Positions 48,357 through 57,802 of a stretch of DNA of 64,000 bases are shown here, one piece after another. A model generated the notes under the pieces. It was not told the DNA's origin. It ran no database searches and saw only the letters and a program-made list of their open reading frames with translations. Origin of the DNA: VGLO01 sp964599285 (GTDB taxonomy: Bacteria > Patescibacteriota > Minisyncoccia > Minisyncoccales > Staskawiczbacteraceae); assembly GCA_964599285.1 (NCBI GenBank), contig CAZREI010000002.1, forward strand, positions 37,339 through 101,338. Reading direction: 5' to 3'. Each line of letters begins with the position of its first letter. The stretch's first letter is position 1. Both the position numbers and the translations under genes were made by a program.

Positions 48357-51300
48357 TACAATTCTTTGGTCAGCGCGTTGAACCCCTCCATTAGCTCGCT
48401 GACTTTTTTTGAGTCGCTTTGAGCTTCGGCTTCCTTAATTTCTTGCGCGAGCCCGGCCAGTTTGTTTTTTAATTCTATATTTTTTAACTGCAAAAGGCAA
48501 AGTAACAGTTCCTGACGGCCGTCATCCTGGTATTCAGCTTCGGCGCGCAAAGCCAGTGCCGCCAGAAAGTTTTTCAATTCGGCGTCCAATTGGTCCCCGG
48601 TAAACAGCAGCTTAAAATCTTTTTTTAGCTCACTCTCCTCCGCCGGCGCTTGCTCGCCCACAATCTTTTTTACTTCTTCCAAAAATTTCTGCGCGGTTTT
48701 GGAAAATAGCCGATAGTGCGCTTCTTGCAGGGCCAAAATATCATCAGGGTTTTTTAAAATCAGACTAATCACTTTTTCTTCTATCAGTTTTTTTCTTTTT
48801 TCTATTCCAAAATTGTTATCAACTTCCAAGCTATCCGTTTTTGTATTCGTAATTCGCCCAGATTCTCCACCAAAGTCCGGACTCGCCTTTGGCGAGGTAA
48901 TCGTAGGATTTTTAATTTTCGCCAACTCCTCCAAAATAGCCTCTTCTTTAACTCCCAATTTTTGCGATAACTTTTGCACCCAGTACGATTGTTCTATTTT
49001 ATTTTGCAAACGCTTAATAGCTGATAGCACCACGGCGCCAATGTCTTTTTTCCCCTGGGGCAAGGCGCTGTCAAACTGCAAAAAAGCCGAATCAAAATAG
49101 TAATCCATGATGCTCTTGGCTTTTTGCACCGACGCTTCCCAAATTTTGGGATCCTGTAAAATAATGTCGGCCGGGTCATATTTTTTGTCACCCTGGCCGT
49201 AATGCTCAATGATTTTTATGTTAAAGCCTTGTTCTTGGGCCAGGTTAATTCCCCGCTTGGTGGCCGAGTCGCCGGCGATATCCATATCAAAAGCCAAAAT
49301 CAAATTTTCAGAATAGCGTTTTAAAATGACCAAATGCTGCTGGGTCAGCGCCGTTCCGGATGCCGCTACCGTGTTTTCAAATCCGGCTTGGTGGCACATG
49401 ATAACATCGGTGTAGCCTTCGGTTACCACGCACTGGTTTTGTTTTCGTACTGCCAGCTTGGCATGGTTTAAACCGTACAAAATTCCGCTCTTATCATACA
49501 GCAAAGTCTGGGGCGTGTTGATATATTTTGCGGTCTCGCCAACTTGTTTAAAAACCCTTCCGCCAAACCCCACCACCTGACCATGCAAATCAAAAACGGG
49601 GAACATGATGCGGCCGCGAAACCGATCATAAGAATCCTGCTTGCGCTGCTCTTTTTCTATGGCAAGGCCCGCTTTTACAATTTCCTCGCGCTTATATCCC
49701 TTGCCGATTAAAAAATCAGTCAGGCCACCCCAGGTATCGGGCGAATATCCCAGGCGCCACTTTTTAATACTTTCTTTGGTAATGCCCCGCTTTAATAAAT
49801 AGTGCTCTGCTTCTTTGCCGATGGCCGAAGCTTCCAATTGTTTTTCAAAAAACTTGCAGGCCAGCTCGCAGATTTCATGCAATCGCTGGCGCTCGGTTCT
49901 TAGCTGGATATTTTCTTTTTTTAATTCAATGCCGGCCTTGTTGGCCAAGATGCGCAGGGCATCGGCAAACTCAACACCTTCAATTTTCATGACAAAGTCA
50001 AAGATACTGGACCCGGCCCCGCAGTTGGAAACCGCAAAGTTAGTTGCTATATAAGAATGATCTTGATCAACCGTAAGGTTGTATACGGGACCTGCGTAAG
50101 GCCTTTTCTTTAAAGATCTAATTGGTAACATCCAATATTTTGACCCATCTTCTTTGCGATACACACAACTGTGCTGTGATTTTGCCTCATCTGACCAAAT
50201 AATACAATAAGCTTCTTTATGGGAAACTTCTTTTTTGTCTTTTTTCGCAAGTTCAATTCTAAATGAAGGATAAAAATTATTTCTTAGCAGAATATCAACT
50301 AATTGTTCACCTAAAACTCGGGAAACCGTTTTTATGGACAGATGCTTTTTAACAGAACGATTTGCGATAAAGTCAGTTCCATCGCCCCTCCATATCGCTT
50401 GCAATAATACGTTTTGTTTATCAAAAGGTAGTTCTTGAAAAATAAATGGAATGTGCTTATTTTGTGATCCTTTCCCACATAAATTTTCGAAGATGTCAGC
50501 CAGATAGGCGTGGCAGGCTGTTATTTCTATGCCAGTTTTATTGCCGTTCCTTCTTCTATGAATTTTTGCGTCAATTCCAAAAATATTTTTAATGAGCAAT
50601 ACTATTTCCTGCGCGAAATCTTCTTCAGTATTTCCCAAACTAAACCTAATATAAGCCCTGTGATTGCTTCCTTCCGCGATATAATATCCTATCAGTTTAA
50701 GAAAATCATCGGTTATTTTTATATTATAAGGAATTTGAGGCGGCCGCGGACCAAACGTATATTTTTTATTAAGGTAGTCTTCAAGATTTATCTTTTCTAA
50801 ATTATTTACATCACTATTTATTGGATACAATAGAAAATCCCCCATTTTTATTTCGCCAGCAGGGATTTCTAGTAAAGGAAAATATTTTTTGATTTTTTGG
50901 AAATACTCTTCCCTGTCTTTCTTTAAAAACTTTCTATACTGCACATAGTCCCGATTGTGCGAACTAATATTTCTTAAAGATAATGCTTTGGGACGCACTA
51001 TAAAAACTTTATGGTCAGCAGTTAATGATATAGTATCGCCTAATTTTCTTGCCTGGATATCAACCAAATCTCCGTTGTAGAGTCTTTCGTGCTTTGCTAA
51101 AATATTCCGGATCTGGCCCTTTCCAGAATAAACATAATGACTTTCATCAATATCTTCAATATTATGCAAACCAAAAGGAGTCTTTACTTTTTGGCCTGGC
51201 GGAAAGCACCCAAAACAATGCCACATTTGGCGGCCGGGCGAAACAAAAAACGAAGGGCTTTTTTCTGAATGGAACGGACAGACTCCCCGCAAATTGACTC

Positions 51301-51382
51301 CGGTTTTGGTCAGCTTGATGTAACTGCCAACCACATCCACCACCGAAAGCTTGTTTTTGATTTGCTCAATTTGGGAATCCAT
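48356..51382 (-). CDS. dnaG: DNA primase with intein in its zinc finger
   Basis: A 1008-codon gene; the spliced primase would be 613 residues. Zinc finger: GVCPFHSEKSPSFFV and MWHCFG, completed only after splicing by CGAGSSIFDF. Then the RNAP core (residues about 440-640 in the precursor), Toprim (VTEGYTDVIMCHQAGF, LAFDMDIAGDSAT) and a helicase-binding C-terminus. A repeat-derived insert (SPKASPDFGGESGR) lies before the C-terminal domain. The intein spans residues 59-453. Primase makes RNA primers at the replication fork. Confidence 0.96.
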   Translation of the reverse strand: MDSQIEQIKNKLSVVDVVGSYIKLTKTGVNLRGVCPFHSEKSPSFFVSPGRQMWHCFGCFPPGQKVKTPFGLHNIEDIDESHYVYSGKGQIRNILAKHERLYNGDLVDIQARKLGDTISLTADHKVFIVRPKALSLRNISSHNRDYVQYRKFLKKDREEYFQKIKKYFPLLEIPAGEIKMGDFLLYPINSDVNNLEKINLEDYLNKKYTFGPRPPQIPYNIKITDDFLKLIGYYIAEGSNHRAYIRFSLGNTEEDFAQEIVLLIKNIFGIDAKIHRRRNGNKTGIEITACHAYLADIFENLCGKGSQNKHIPFIFQELPFDKQNVLLQAIWRGDGTDFIANRSVKKHLSIKTVSRVLGEQLVDILLRNNFYPSFRIELAKKDKKEVSHKEAYCIIWSDEAKSQHSCVYRKEDGSKYWMLPIRSLKKRPYAGPVYNLTVDQDHSYIATNFAVSNCGAGSSIFDFVMKIEGVEFADALRILANKAGIELKKENIQLRTERQRLHEICELACKFFEKQLEASAIGKEAEHYLLKRGITKESIKKWRLGYSPDTWGGLTDFLIGKGYKREEIVKAGLAIEKEQRKQDSYDRFRGRIMFPVFDLHGQVVGFGGRVFKQVGETAKYINTPQTLLYDKSGILYGLNHAKLAVRKQNQCVVTEGYTDVIMCHQAGFENTVAASGTALTQQHLVILKRYSENLILAFDMDIAGDSATKRGINLAQEQGFNIKIIEHYGQGDKKYDPADIILQDPKIWEASVQKAKSIMDYYFDSAFLQFDSALPQGKKDIGAVVLSAIKRLQNKIEQSYWVQKLSQKLGVKEEAILEELAKIKNPTITSPKASPDFGGESGRITNTKTDSLEVDNNFGIEKRKKLIEEKVISLILKNPDDILALQEAHYRLFSKTAQKFLEEVKKIVGEQAPAEESELKKDFKLLFTGDQLDAELKNFLAALALRAEAEYQDDGRQELLLCLLQLKNIELKNKLAGLAQEIKEAEAQSDSKKVSELMEGFNALTKEL
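50024..51208 (-). mobile_element. DnaG intein with LAGLIDADG homing endonuclease
   Basis: 395 residues, from Cys (CFPPGQKVKTPFGLHNIEDI) to the C-terminal block VYNLTVDQDHSYIATNFAVSN followed by Cys+1. Block B is SLTADHKVFIV. The two dodecapeptide motifs LIGYYIAEGS and LLQAIWRGDGTDF indicate a DOD endonuclease. It sits before the fourth zinc-ligand cysteine. Penultimate residue is Ser rather than the usual His, so the splicing rate may be modest. Confidence 0.93.
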
Positions 51383-51424
51383 GACTAATAGGGAGATTAT
51401 GCCATAAAAATTTTAAAAAATCAA

Positions 51425-51456
51425 ACCAAAAATCAGCTCCAAGCTGACTTTTGGTT
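51425..51456 (-). terminator. Terminator of the HIT gene
   Basis: ACCAAAAGTCAGCT and AGCTGATTTTTGGT pair on the minus strand and are followed by T-rich sequence. Confidence 0.7.
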
Positions 51457-51468
51457 TTCCACTTAATA

Positions 51469-51918
51469 TTAACTTGCAGATGTTATCATTTCTGCCAACT
51501 TTTTAAGTTCTTCAAAATCCACCATTGGCCCCAATTGCGTAGAAATATATCCCTGATAATTCTCAAAAAATACTTTTTCCTTTGCCCACACTTCTTTAAA
51601 TTCTTTTTCCAATCCGTACAAGGGATATAGTTTTATGTGCACATGATTAACTCCCATCCCTTCCATTGCCATGGCTACCCTATTTACCTGCAATCCCTTC
51701 TTTAAAATTTCTGAAACTTTTTTAGTGGCAATCATTAAATTTTTATATTCTTCATCTGGCATTAAAAAAGCATCTGAATCAAAATGATTCTTTGTCATTA
51801 CCAAAGTCATGCCTTTGGTATTCGGATTTACATCTAATATGGCAATGCTATCACTGTCTTCGTAGATGCTGGCCGATTCAATTTCCTTATTTACAATTTT
51901 ACAAAAAACACAATCCAT
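51469..51918 (-). CDS. HIT-family protein
   Basis: A 149-residue protein. DCVFCKIVNKEIESASIYED is the zinc-site start of Hint/HinT proteins, and GVNHVHIKLYPLYG is the histidine triad with the last His replaced by Lys-Leu-Tyr-Pro. HIT proteins hydrolyse nucleotide phosphoramidates or dinucleotides. The altered triad is shared by a subset of HIT proteins with LxP endings. Confidence 0.9.
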   Translation of the reverse strand: MDCVFCKIVNKEIESASIYEDSDSIAILDVNPNTKGMTLVMTKNHFDSDAFLMPDEEYKNLMIATKKVSEILKKGLQVNRVAMAMEGMGVNHVHIKLYPLYGLEKEFKEVWAKEKVFFENYQGYISTQLGPMVDFEELKKLAEMITSAS

Positions 51919-51921
51919 TTT

Positions 51922-52066
51922 GAATTATTCTAATTATTCTAAGTGCTCTAATTATTCTAAGGAATGACTAAAAACGTGAATGACTAATTGCTAAAACGGT
52001 TTTGGGATTTTGTTCATTAGGATTTATTTGGGTCAATTAGAATAATTAGGTCAATTAGGTTAATTA
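51922..52066. repeat. Word-type palindrome (AATTATTCTAA words)
   Basis: AATTATTCTAATTATTCTAAG at the left, and AATTAGAATAATTAGGTCAA at the right. The central words TTTTGGGATT resemble those at 2577-2730. Confidence 0.85.
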
Positions 52067-52879
52067 TTAACGTACTTGGTACGTTAATGTCACCGTGCTG
52101 TCCACTTCCTGCTGGCCGGTTTGGATTTGCGGGGCAGTGGTGGCAACATCCTTGGCACCCGCTGCCGCTCCATACAGTGGCTGAGGGTAGCCGCCGTATC
52201 CTTCGGAAATGTTTACCAATTTTCCAACTTGCAGACCGGACTGTCGCATAATATCGGCTAGCTTTTCTTTGGCGTTGGCGATGGCTTTTGCCCGAGCTTC
52301 TGACTGCACCTTTTCCGGGTTATCAATGGCAAATTGCAAGTCGCCCACATTGGTGGCGCCGGCCGCGGTTGCCTTGTCCAAAATAGCGCTGATTTTTTCA
52401 AAGTCCCTTATTTTCACCGACAATTCCTGGTCTAAAGAATAACCGCCAAAGACCCTCCCTCCGCCTACATACGTCGGAGCCAAAATTGCCCCAGGCGCCG
52501 CTGACGAAGGCTGCAAGATTCTTGGATAGTCATACACGGGAGTTAAATTGTACAGCGTGGTTTGAATATCTTTGTCATCAACGCCCAAATCTTTAATAGC
52601 TTTAATAACGGCGTTCATTTTGTCGTTATTTTGGTTGACCGCGTCCTGGCTTTTTTGCGCACGGGTCGTCACGCCCAGAGTTACCAGCGCCACATCGGGT
52701 TTGCCAAAGGCCTTGCCCTGCCCAGAAACCGTTATTTCATGGGGGCTATTTTGAGGTGAAACATTGTACTGGTAAAATAAAAATCCAACGCACACTAATA
52801 AAAAACCGGCAACAAAAACTGCCGCGATAGTAAAAAACCTTTTGGAAAGGTCAATGATGATGTCGAGTTCTTGGTCCAT
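52067..52879 (-). CDS. SIMPL-domain (DUF541) membrane protein
   Basis: A 270-residue protein with an N-terminal membrane helix (residues 14-34) and a SIMPL domain outside: ITVSGQGKAFGKPDVALVTL at its start, LTPVYDYP, DLQFAIDNPEKVQSEARAKA and a final STVTLTYQVR. This family is of unknown biochemical role and frequent in CPR envelopes. Confidence 0.92.
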   Translation of the reverse strand: MDQELDIIIDLSKRFFTIAAVFVAGFLLVCVGFLFYQYNVSPQNSPHEITVSGQGKAFGKPDVALVTLGVTTRAQKSQDAVNQNNDKMNAVIKAIKDLGVDDKDIQTTLYNLTPVYDYPRILQPSSAAPGAILAPTYVGGGRVFGGYSLDQELSVKIRDFEKISAILDKATAAGATNVGDLQFAIDNPEKVQSEARAKAIANAKEKLADIMRQSGLQVGKLVNISEGYGGYPQPLYGAAAGAKDVATTAPQIQTGQQEVDSTVTLTYQVR

Positions 52880-52887
52880 ACATTTTT

Positions 52888-52990
52888 ACTCCGTAAAAAT
52901 ACGCGGATTCACGCTGATTAAGACGCGGATTTTCGCGGAAACATATCCGCGTTTATCTGCGTTGCATCCGCGCTAATCTGCGAATTTCTT
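52888..52990. repeat. Word-type palindrome (CGCGGAT words)
   Basis: ACGCGGATTCACGCTGATTAA and GCATCCGCGCTAATCTGCG are complementary in part. Same words as 25281-25352 and 4513-4562. Confidence 0.65.
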
Positions 52991-53007
52991 TGATTAAAGA
53001 AATTGAA

Positions 53008-54242
53008 TTATTTGATTATACCACCATTGCCGGTACTTTGACCACTGCTGCCCACTGAATCTTGTGGGTTGATTTGTAAATTAATATCAAGGTGCAGGTT
53101 ATTTTTAGCATTGATTAATTGCTGGGTCTGGCTGGCAATTTGCGACGCATCTTCAAAAGAAGAAAAGGCTTTATTGTAATCTTGTGTTGTTATTTTTTGG
53201 TTGCCTTCTTGGATTTTTTGCTGGGCAATATTCAAGTTTTGCNNNNNNNNNNNNNNNNNNNNNNNNNNNNNNNNNNNNNNNNNNNNNNNNNNNNNNNNNN
53301 NNNNNNNNNNNNNNNNNNNNNNNNNNNNNNNNNNNNNNNNNNTGTTATTTTTTGGTTGCCTTCTTGGATTTTTTGCTGGGCAATATTCAAGTTTTGCTGG
53401 GCTTGGGCCGTAGCCGCCGCGCCCAACTGTTGTTTTTGCAATTCTATCATGGCTTGGACTCGCAAAACCGCTTCCTGGGCAGGCTCTAATCCATTTTGGA
53501 TAGCCGCCTGTTTTTTTAACACGTCGGTTCGATTGGCGTTGATGAGCGTATCAGCCGTTGCCGCTTTTTGGCTGGAAAGATCGCTGGCGCTCTGGTCAAT
53601 ACTTTTTAATAAAGGGTCAAGGATATGCTCGTTCTTCTGGCTTTCGATATTTTTTAAAATATTGCTGTGGGCTTTTAACAATGATTCAAAATGAGCGTTG
53701 TTTTGCACCAGCGCCCCGTCCATGCTTTCTTTGGTATTGCGCAATTGCAATGCGTGCATGTGCCGGGAAAACTCAATGGTTTCTTTGGCAAACCCAACGC
53801 CCAGCTGTGCTTCATTAGCATTGGCCAGGGTATTATTTGCGATTAATGTTTCAGCTTCCTGCAAGCGTCTTTCGGCCAGCATGATATTTAAATTAATTTT
53901 TTCCTGGTCGGAAAAAGCCAGCGCCTTGGCAACGTTTTCATTAAAACTTTTTACTGAATAGAGCAAATCCCCGGGCAAACTTTGGTCGGCTTTGACGCTA
54001 ATCATTCCGCCTGCCAAAAAAAATACCATCATGCAAGCCAGCAACCCATAGACATTTTTAATAGCAAAAATTTCGGGCCAGCCGGAAGCAAATCCAAACC
54101 AAAACTGGCGCCCGGTCGCTTGTTGGGCCGGGTGTTTTCTCATGCATTCCAAAAGCTCCTGGCCAATGGCTTCTTTGCGCCTTTGATCCAACTGCACGTT
54201 GGCCGCTTTTTTGAATAAATCTTCGATAGGATTAGGATTCAT
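53008..54242 (-). CDS. DUF5667-like membrane protein, interrupted by an N gap
   Basis: Removing the 100 N and the duplicated 55 bases gives a continuous frame of about 359 residues from the ATG at 54242. One membrane helix (GLLACMMVFFLAGGMISV, about residues 60-77) is followed by DQSLPGDLLYSVKSFNENV, the DUF5667 signature, and long coils. It follows the ECF sigma gene with an overlap, as expected for an anti-sigma or sensor partner. Another possible start is the ATG at 54254. Confidence 0.8.
53243..53342. other. Assembly gap (100 N) flanked by a 55-bp identical overlap
   Basis: 53188-53242 and 53343-53397 are identical (both start TGTTATTTTTTGGTTGCC). The two contigs overlap and were not merged. 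Confidence 0.95.
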
Positions 54243-54762
54243 GGTATTTGACACGAATTAATTCTTTTAATTTTTTCATGGCGTAATTCAGCCTGACCGA
54301 AACCGCGTTGGGCGACTCTTCTAAAATATGGGCAATCTCCGATGGCGACAGTTCGTTGATATAGCGAAGTACAATCACCTGCCGATATTTTTCGTCCAGC
54401 TGGTCAATGATACCCATGATTTCCTTGGCTTCAAAACTTTCCACCACTTTGGTTTCCATATTATATAGACGCAGCGAAGCCTCTTTTTCTTTTATATCGT
54501 CAAGGACCAGGGCGGTTTTTTTGCGGCTGTGGTCAATGATTAAGTTAACCGCCACCCGATACAAAAACGCCTTGATATTTTTAATTTCCTTGCCTTCGCC
54601 GATATATTTCCAGGTTTTGATGAAGGTTTCCTGGGTTAAGTCTTCGGCTAGTTCTTTATTATACACCCGAAAATAACAGTGCCGGTAGATGCTATCGGCA
54701 TATAACGTGTAGGCTTCCAAAAATTCTTTCTCTTTGGCGCTATCAGGAAAAGTATTTGCCAT
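54232..54762 (-). CDS. ECF-type RNA polymerase sigma factor
   Basis: A 176-residue protein with sigma region 2 (YADSIYRHCYFRVYNKELAE, DLTQETFIKTWKYI, FLYRVAVNLIIDHSRK) and region 4 (YRQVIVLRYINELSPSEIAH, ESPNAVSVRLNYAMKKLKEL). No region 3. Regulated probably by the membrane protein encoded downstream with overlapping frames. Start ATG at 54762. Confidence 0.94.
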   Translation of the reverse strand: MANTFPDSAKEKEFLEAYTLYADSIYRHCYFRVYNKELAEDLTQETFIKTWKYIGEGKEIKNIKAFLYRVAVNLIIDHSRKKTALVLDDIKEKEASLRLYNMETKVVESFEAKEIMGIIDQLDEKYRQVIVLRYINELSPSEIAHILEESPNAVSVRLNYAMKKLKELIRVKYHES

Positions 54763-54811
54763 GATTGTTATATAGCATACCGCTCTACAAAGATAAAGCT
54801 GACTAGTCGCA

Positions 54812-54852
54812 CGGATGCCCGGCTTGTGCTCGCGGGCACAAGCCGGGCATCT
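54812..54852. terminator. GC-rich hairpin
   Basis: GATGCCCGGCTTGTGC and GCACAAGCCGGGCATC form a perfect stem with a TCGCGG loop, between the divergent ECF gene and the gene at 54969. There is no clear T-run, so it may be a repeat rather than a terminator. Confidence 0.5.
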
Positions 54853-54968
54853 TGGCACATCCTAAGAATTCTACCTATTGTGCGTCTTAGTTAATGAAGG
54901 GTTTATTAACCATAACATTTCTTTTATGGCGCTTGTTGAAAAAGAGCGCGTAAAAGAAAAACAAAATC

Positions 54969-55706
54969 ATGTTTAAAAACATCATCAGGAACGTGATCGT
55001 ATCTGGCATCGCTCTGGCCACGGCGCTAACAGCCATGGCAACGCTTCCGGCGCTGGCATTTGCCGACAACGGTTTGCATTTAGAACTTGACAACAACATT
55101 CATGCTCATGCTCGCATCCATAGCGTCATGGGGGAAAACGAAGCGCAAGAAAACGAAGGAGCCTCTTTCAACGTACAAAATAATTTGTTTGACGAATCAG
55201 TCAAAGCCGCGCAAACAACCTTTAACAACGCCATAAAGCAGGCAAATACAACCTATAAAAACGCACTGAAACTTGCTCGCAATACCTTTAAGGCTTCATT
55301 GAAAACCGCTGCTGATGCTTCGGCCCGAATTGCCGCCTTGAAAGTATACTTGGCCGCCAGGTTAGATGCGTTTAAAGCAAGGTCTGCCGCCATAGAAGCC
55401 GCCTTCCAAGCTTTTATCAATACCAATTTTAGCGCCAACCAGGTTCCGACTGCTAACGCTCAAAGCGTAACCGTGCACGAAAATAGCTCGGCAAGCATAA
55501 CCTTGACCGGAAGCGATCCGCAAAATTTACTGCTTCACTACACAATCGTCAGCAACGTGTCGCACGGAACGCTGTCAGGAACCGCGCCCACACTTACCTA
55601 CACTCCAGCTGCTAACTTTACCGGAAACGACAGTTTCACCTTCAAAGTTAACAATGGAAGTTTAGACAGCGCCACCGCGACCGTATCAATTACCGTAAAT
55701 CCATAA
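54969..55706 (+). CDS. Secreted protein with Ig/cadherin-like domain
   Basis: A 245-residue protein with a signal peptide (residues 1-33, ending ALAFA), an Ala/Lys-rich helical region (about 70-155, repeated FNNAIKQANTTYKNALKLA), and a C-terminal cadherin-like domain: ENSSASITLTGSDPQ, HGTLSGTAPTLTYTPAANF and NDSFTFKVNNG. Such domains are common in adhesins. A single domain copy here. Confidence 0.85.
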   Translation: MFKNIIRNVIVSGIALATALTAMATLPALAFADNGLHLELDNNIHAHARIHSVMGENEAQENEGASFNVQNNLFDESVKAAQTTFNNAIKQANTTYKNALKLARNTFKASLKTAADASARIAALKVYLAARLDAFKARSAAIEAAFQAFINTNFSANQVPTANAQSVTVHENSSASITLTGSDPQNLLLHYTIVSNVSHGTLSGTAPTLTYTPAANFTGNDSFTFKVNNGSLDSATATVSITVNP

Positions 55707-55741
55707 TGATTTACACTGTTCTTTCAGGGACTACAAAGTTC

Positions 55742-55779
55742 AAAGCAAAAATCCGGCTTCGGCCGGATTTTTGCTTTTT
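55742..55779. terminator. Bidirectional terminator
   Basis: AAAGCAAAAATCCGGC and GCCGGATTTTTGCTTT pair with a TTCG loop between converging genes. Confidence 0.88.
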
Positions 55780-55780
55780 C

Positions 55781-57391
55781 CTAAAAAACCAATTGGCGCA
55801 AATGCTTCCAAATGGCGTACATGGCATAAGTGTCCAGCTTGCAATATTCTTTTAAATCGGTAATGATGGTTTCTTTTTCTTGCGGACTGGCAAGAGTTAC
55901 GGCTTCGTTCCACCTTTGACTGGCGCTACCTCCTTCCTGGATGTTTAACTTTTTATAAGAAAGCTCCGGTACCAAAACCGGTAGCACATTTTTAATGGAA
56001 ATTTTTCCTTTAAAATCTTTATGCACATACAGCTGCTTTCCAAAAACATCCATTAAATCGTAAACTCTGGCGTTAACCATGTCTATGAATAATTTTTCGC
56101 TGGGGATTCTTGTTGCCAGTTCGCTATTTATTTTGCACTCAAATTTTTTATTCCACACAATAATGCTGCCTGATGTGCCGATATTTTTTTGTAAAGATTT
56201 TAGAAACTCAGCACTCGGATCAGCTTTTTCCGTAAAAATAAATTCAAAGTGTTTGAGGCTTGCCTCGGACATATCTGGCGCCGCCAACACGTACAGCGAA
56301 TACTGAAACGGAATCTGTTGGTAGGGCGAAAATCCGTCAAAGCGCGGAATGGCCGACGGAAAGGTTTCATAGTCCAAAAAATATAGTGGAAAAACCAGCG
56401 ACTCTAATTCTTTTTTAATCCCAGGCCGATCTTGCAAAATAATATCTTGCACATGGGCGGTAATCTGGTTTTGCTGAGCCAAAGAAAAATCCATGCCATC
56501 GGGCACATCTTTTAATTCAAAAATTCCCACGTCTATTAAATCCTGCAATTTGGCGCGGCTGGCCCCGATGCGCGAAATATCGTGCACGCCGTAAGCCGGC
56601 ACCTTGGGGTTTGAGTAGGCAAAGGTTGAGCAGTGGTTTGACCTGCCTTTATACAGGCAATCGCAGTATCCTGGCGGCTCTTCGCTTTGGGCGATATACT
56701 TTTGCGCCACTGGCATTTGAGCTATGACTTCTTGTTTGATAGTTTCAACCACCTCCGTCACGTCTTCAATTTTAAAAAGCTGGTTTACCCCGTTAAATTG
56801 TTTCGCAGTTTGCGAAACACCAGCCCGCCCTGTTAAATCCATCAAAGCTGGTCCGCCTTCGGCGGAATTTAACAAGGGCAAGCTGGATTTAACAGGGTGA
56901 ATATTTACTTCTCCTTGCCGCATATATTCAGAATTTAAGTGAATAAGGTTTGCCTTTTTAATGTGCAGTCCGCATTTTTCCAGCAAAATTATCTGGAAAG
57001 CCAAATCGTGGTAGTGCGTTTTTTTATCAACGTCGGTGGTGGATTTTACTTCGTAAATAGTGTAAGTGCCATCAGAATTTAATTCCAAAATATCCACCGC
57101 TGCTAAAAAGTTTTCTTTTACAAAAATCGGCTGGAAAATTATTTTCGTTTTTTTATTCAGTAAATCTTGCGTTTTTTCCTGATCCGCCGCGGCCCTGCCT
57201 TCAATTAATATTCCGCTGGGAAATAATTGCCGAGCCACTAATTCAACTTCGTTTCCGGTTTCAATAATCTGTTTTTCAAATTCAGAAAGTTTTTGGGTAT
57301 TATAAATTTCTGGCTTGTGAATTTTAAGCCAAACATTCTTTTTGCACTCCCGCCACAAAATATAATCAGTTTTGGTTAAAGTAATTGTCAT
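55781..57391 (-). CDS. DUF2779 RecB-like nuclease with repeat insertion
   Basis: A 536-residue protein. TKTDYILWRECKKNVWLKIH and the YEVKSTTDVDKKTH motif (ExK) form a RecB-like PD-(D/E)XK nuclease domain; a Cys cluster (CDCLYKGRSNHC) follows; then the DUF2779 domain with YFLDYETFPSAIPRF and IVWNKKFECKI, and DLKEYCKLDTYAMYAIW at the end, like an exonuclease. Residues HPVKSSLPLLNSAEGG and about 20 more come from a palindrome at 56788-56900. Confidence 0.88.
   Translation of the reverse strand: MTITLTKTDYILWRECKKNVWLKIHKPEIYNTQKLSEFEKQIIETGNEVELVARQLFPSGILIEGRAAADQEKTQDLLNKKTKIIFQPIFVKENFLAAVDILELNSDGTYTIYEVKSTTDVDKKTHYHDLAFQIILLEKCGLHIKKANLIHLNSEYMRQGEVNIHPVKSSLPLLNSAEGGPALMDLTGRAGVSQTAKQFNGVNQLFKIEDVTEVVETIKQEVIAQMPVAQKYIAQSEEPPGYCDCLYKGRSNHCSTFAYSNPKVPAYGVHDISRIGASRAKLQDLIDVGIFELKDVPDGMDFSLAQQNQITAHVQDIILQDRPGIKKELESLVFPLYFLDYETFPSAIPRFDGFSPYQQIPFQYSLYVLAAPDMSEASLKHFEFIFTEKADPSAEFLKSLQKNIGTSGSIIVWNKKFECKINSELATRIPSEKLFIDMVNARVYDLMDVFGKQLYVHKDFKGKISIKNVLPVLVPELSYKKLNIQEGGSASQRWNEAVTLASPQEKETIITDLKEYCKLDTYAMYAIWKHLRQLVF
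56788..56900. repeat. CCCTGTTAAAT palindromes inserted in the DUF2779 gene
   Basis: CCGTTAAATTG, CCCTGTTAAATCC and, inverted, GGATTTAACAGGG surround hairpins TTTCGCAGTTTGCGAAA and CCGCCTTCGGCGG. The unit resembles the one in atpG (4822-4880). Confidence 0.85.
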
Positions 57392-57406
57392 TTTTATTCA
57401 AGAATT

Positions 57407-57799
57407 TTATAACCCCTTTTGAACATACGCTTTAACAATAGCCTCGCTACTTGGGATTAATTCAAAGTTTTGCCATTCATTTTTAGATATCCATGCAAAT
57501 TCTGTATGTTCTTTACTTAAAACAATGTCTCCTTTTGTCAGTTCTCCCACAAAACCATAAATATCAACTGGCTTGTCGCTGCGATGAAAAACTGTAAAAT
57601 AATCATCCTGAATTTCCACTTCCAGGCCGCACTCTTCTTTTGCTTCTCTTATTGCAGTCGTTTTAAAAGTTTCGCCCTCATCCACACCTCCTCCAGGAAT
57701 ATCCTAAAGATTAGGATAATGAGTATCTAAGGGATTTCTTTTTAAGATGAGAATTTTTCCTTCACTGTTTAATATAATAACTCTGGCAATATTCACCAT
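57407..57799 (-). pseudogene. NUDIX hydrolase with internal amber codon
   Basis: A full NUDIX frame starts at ATG 57799 (MVNIARVIILNSEGKILILK). A TAG codon (57706-57704) stands where the conserved Trp of LWDIPGGG is expected; then DIPGGGVDEGETF and REAKEECGLE complete the Nudix box GX5EX7REUXEEXG. A GTG at 57685 could restart within the box but would lose the first strands. A single TGG-to-TAG change explains it. Either a pseudogene or a sequencing or assembly error. Confidence 0.8.
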
Positions 57800-57802
57800 A
57801 AT

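Noticed and set aside
57704..57706. TAG read as an amino acid (stop-codon recoding)
   Set aside because: TAG ends other genes in the window normally, for example the ThiF-like gene at 14101; a point mutation is simpler.
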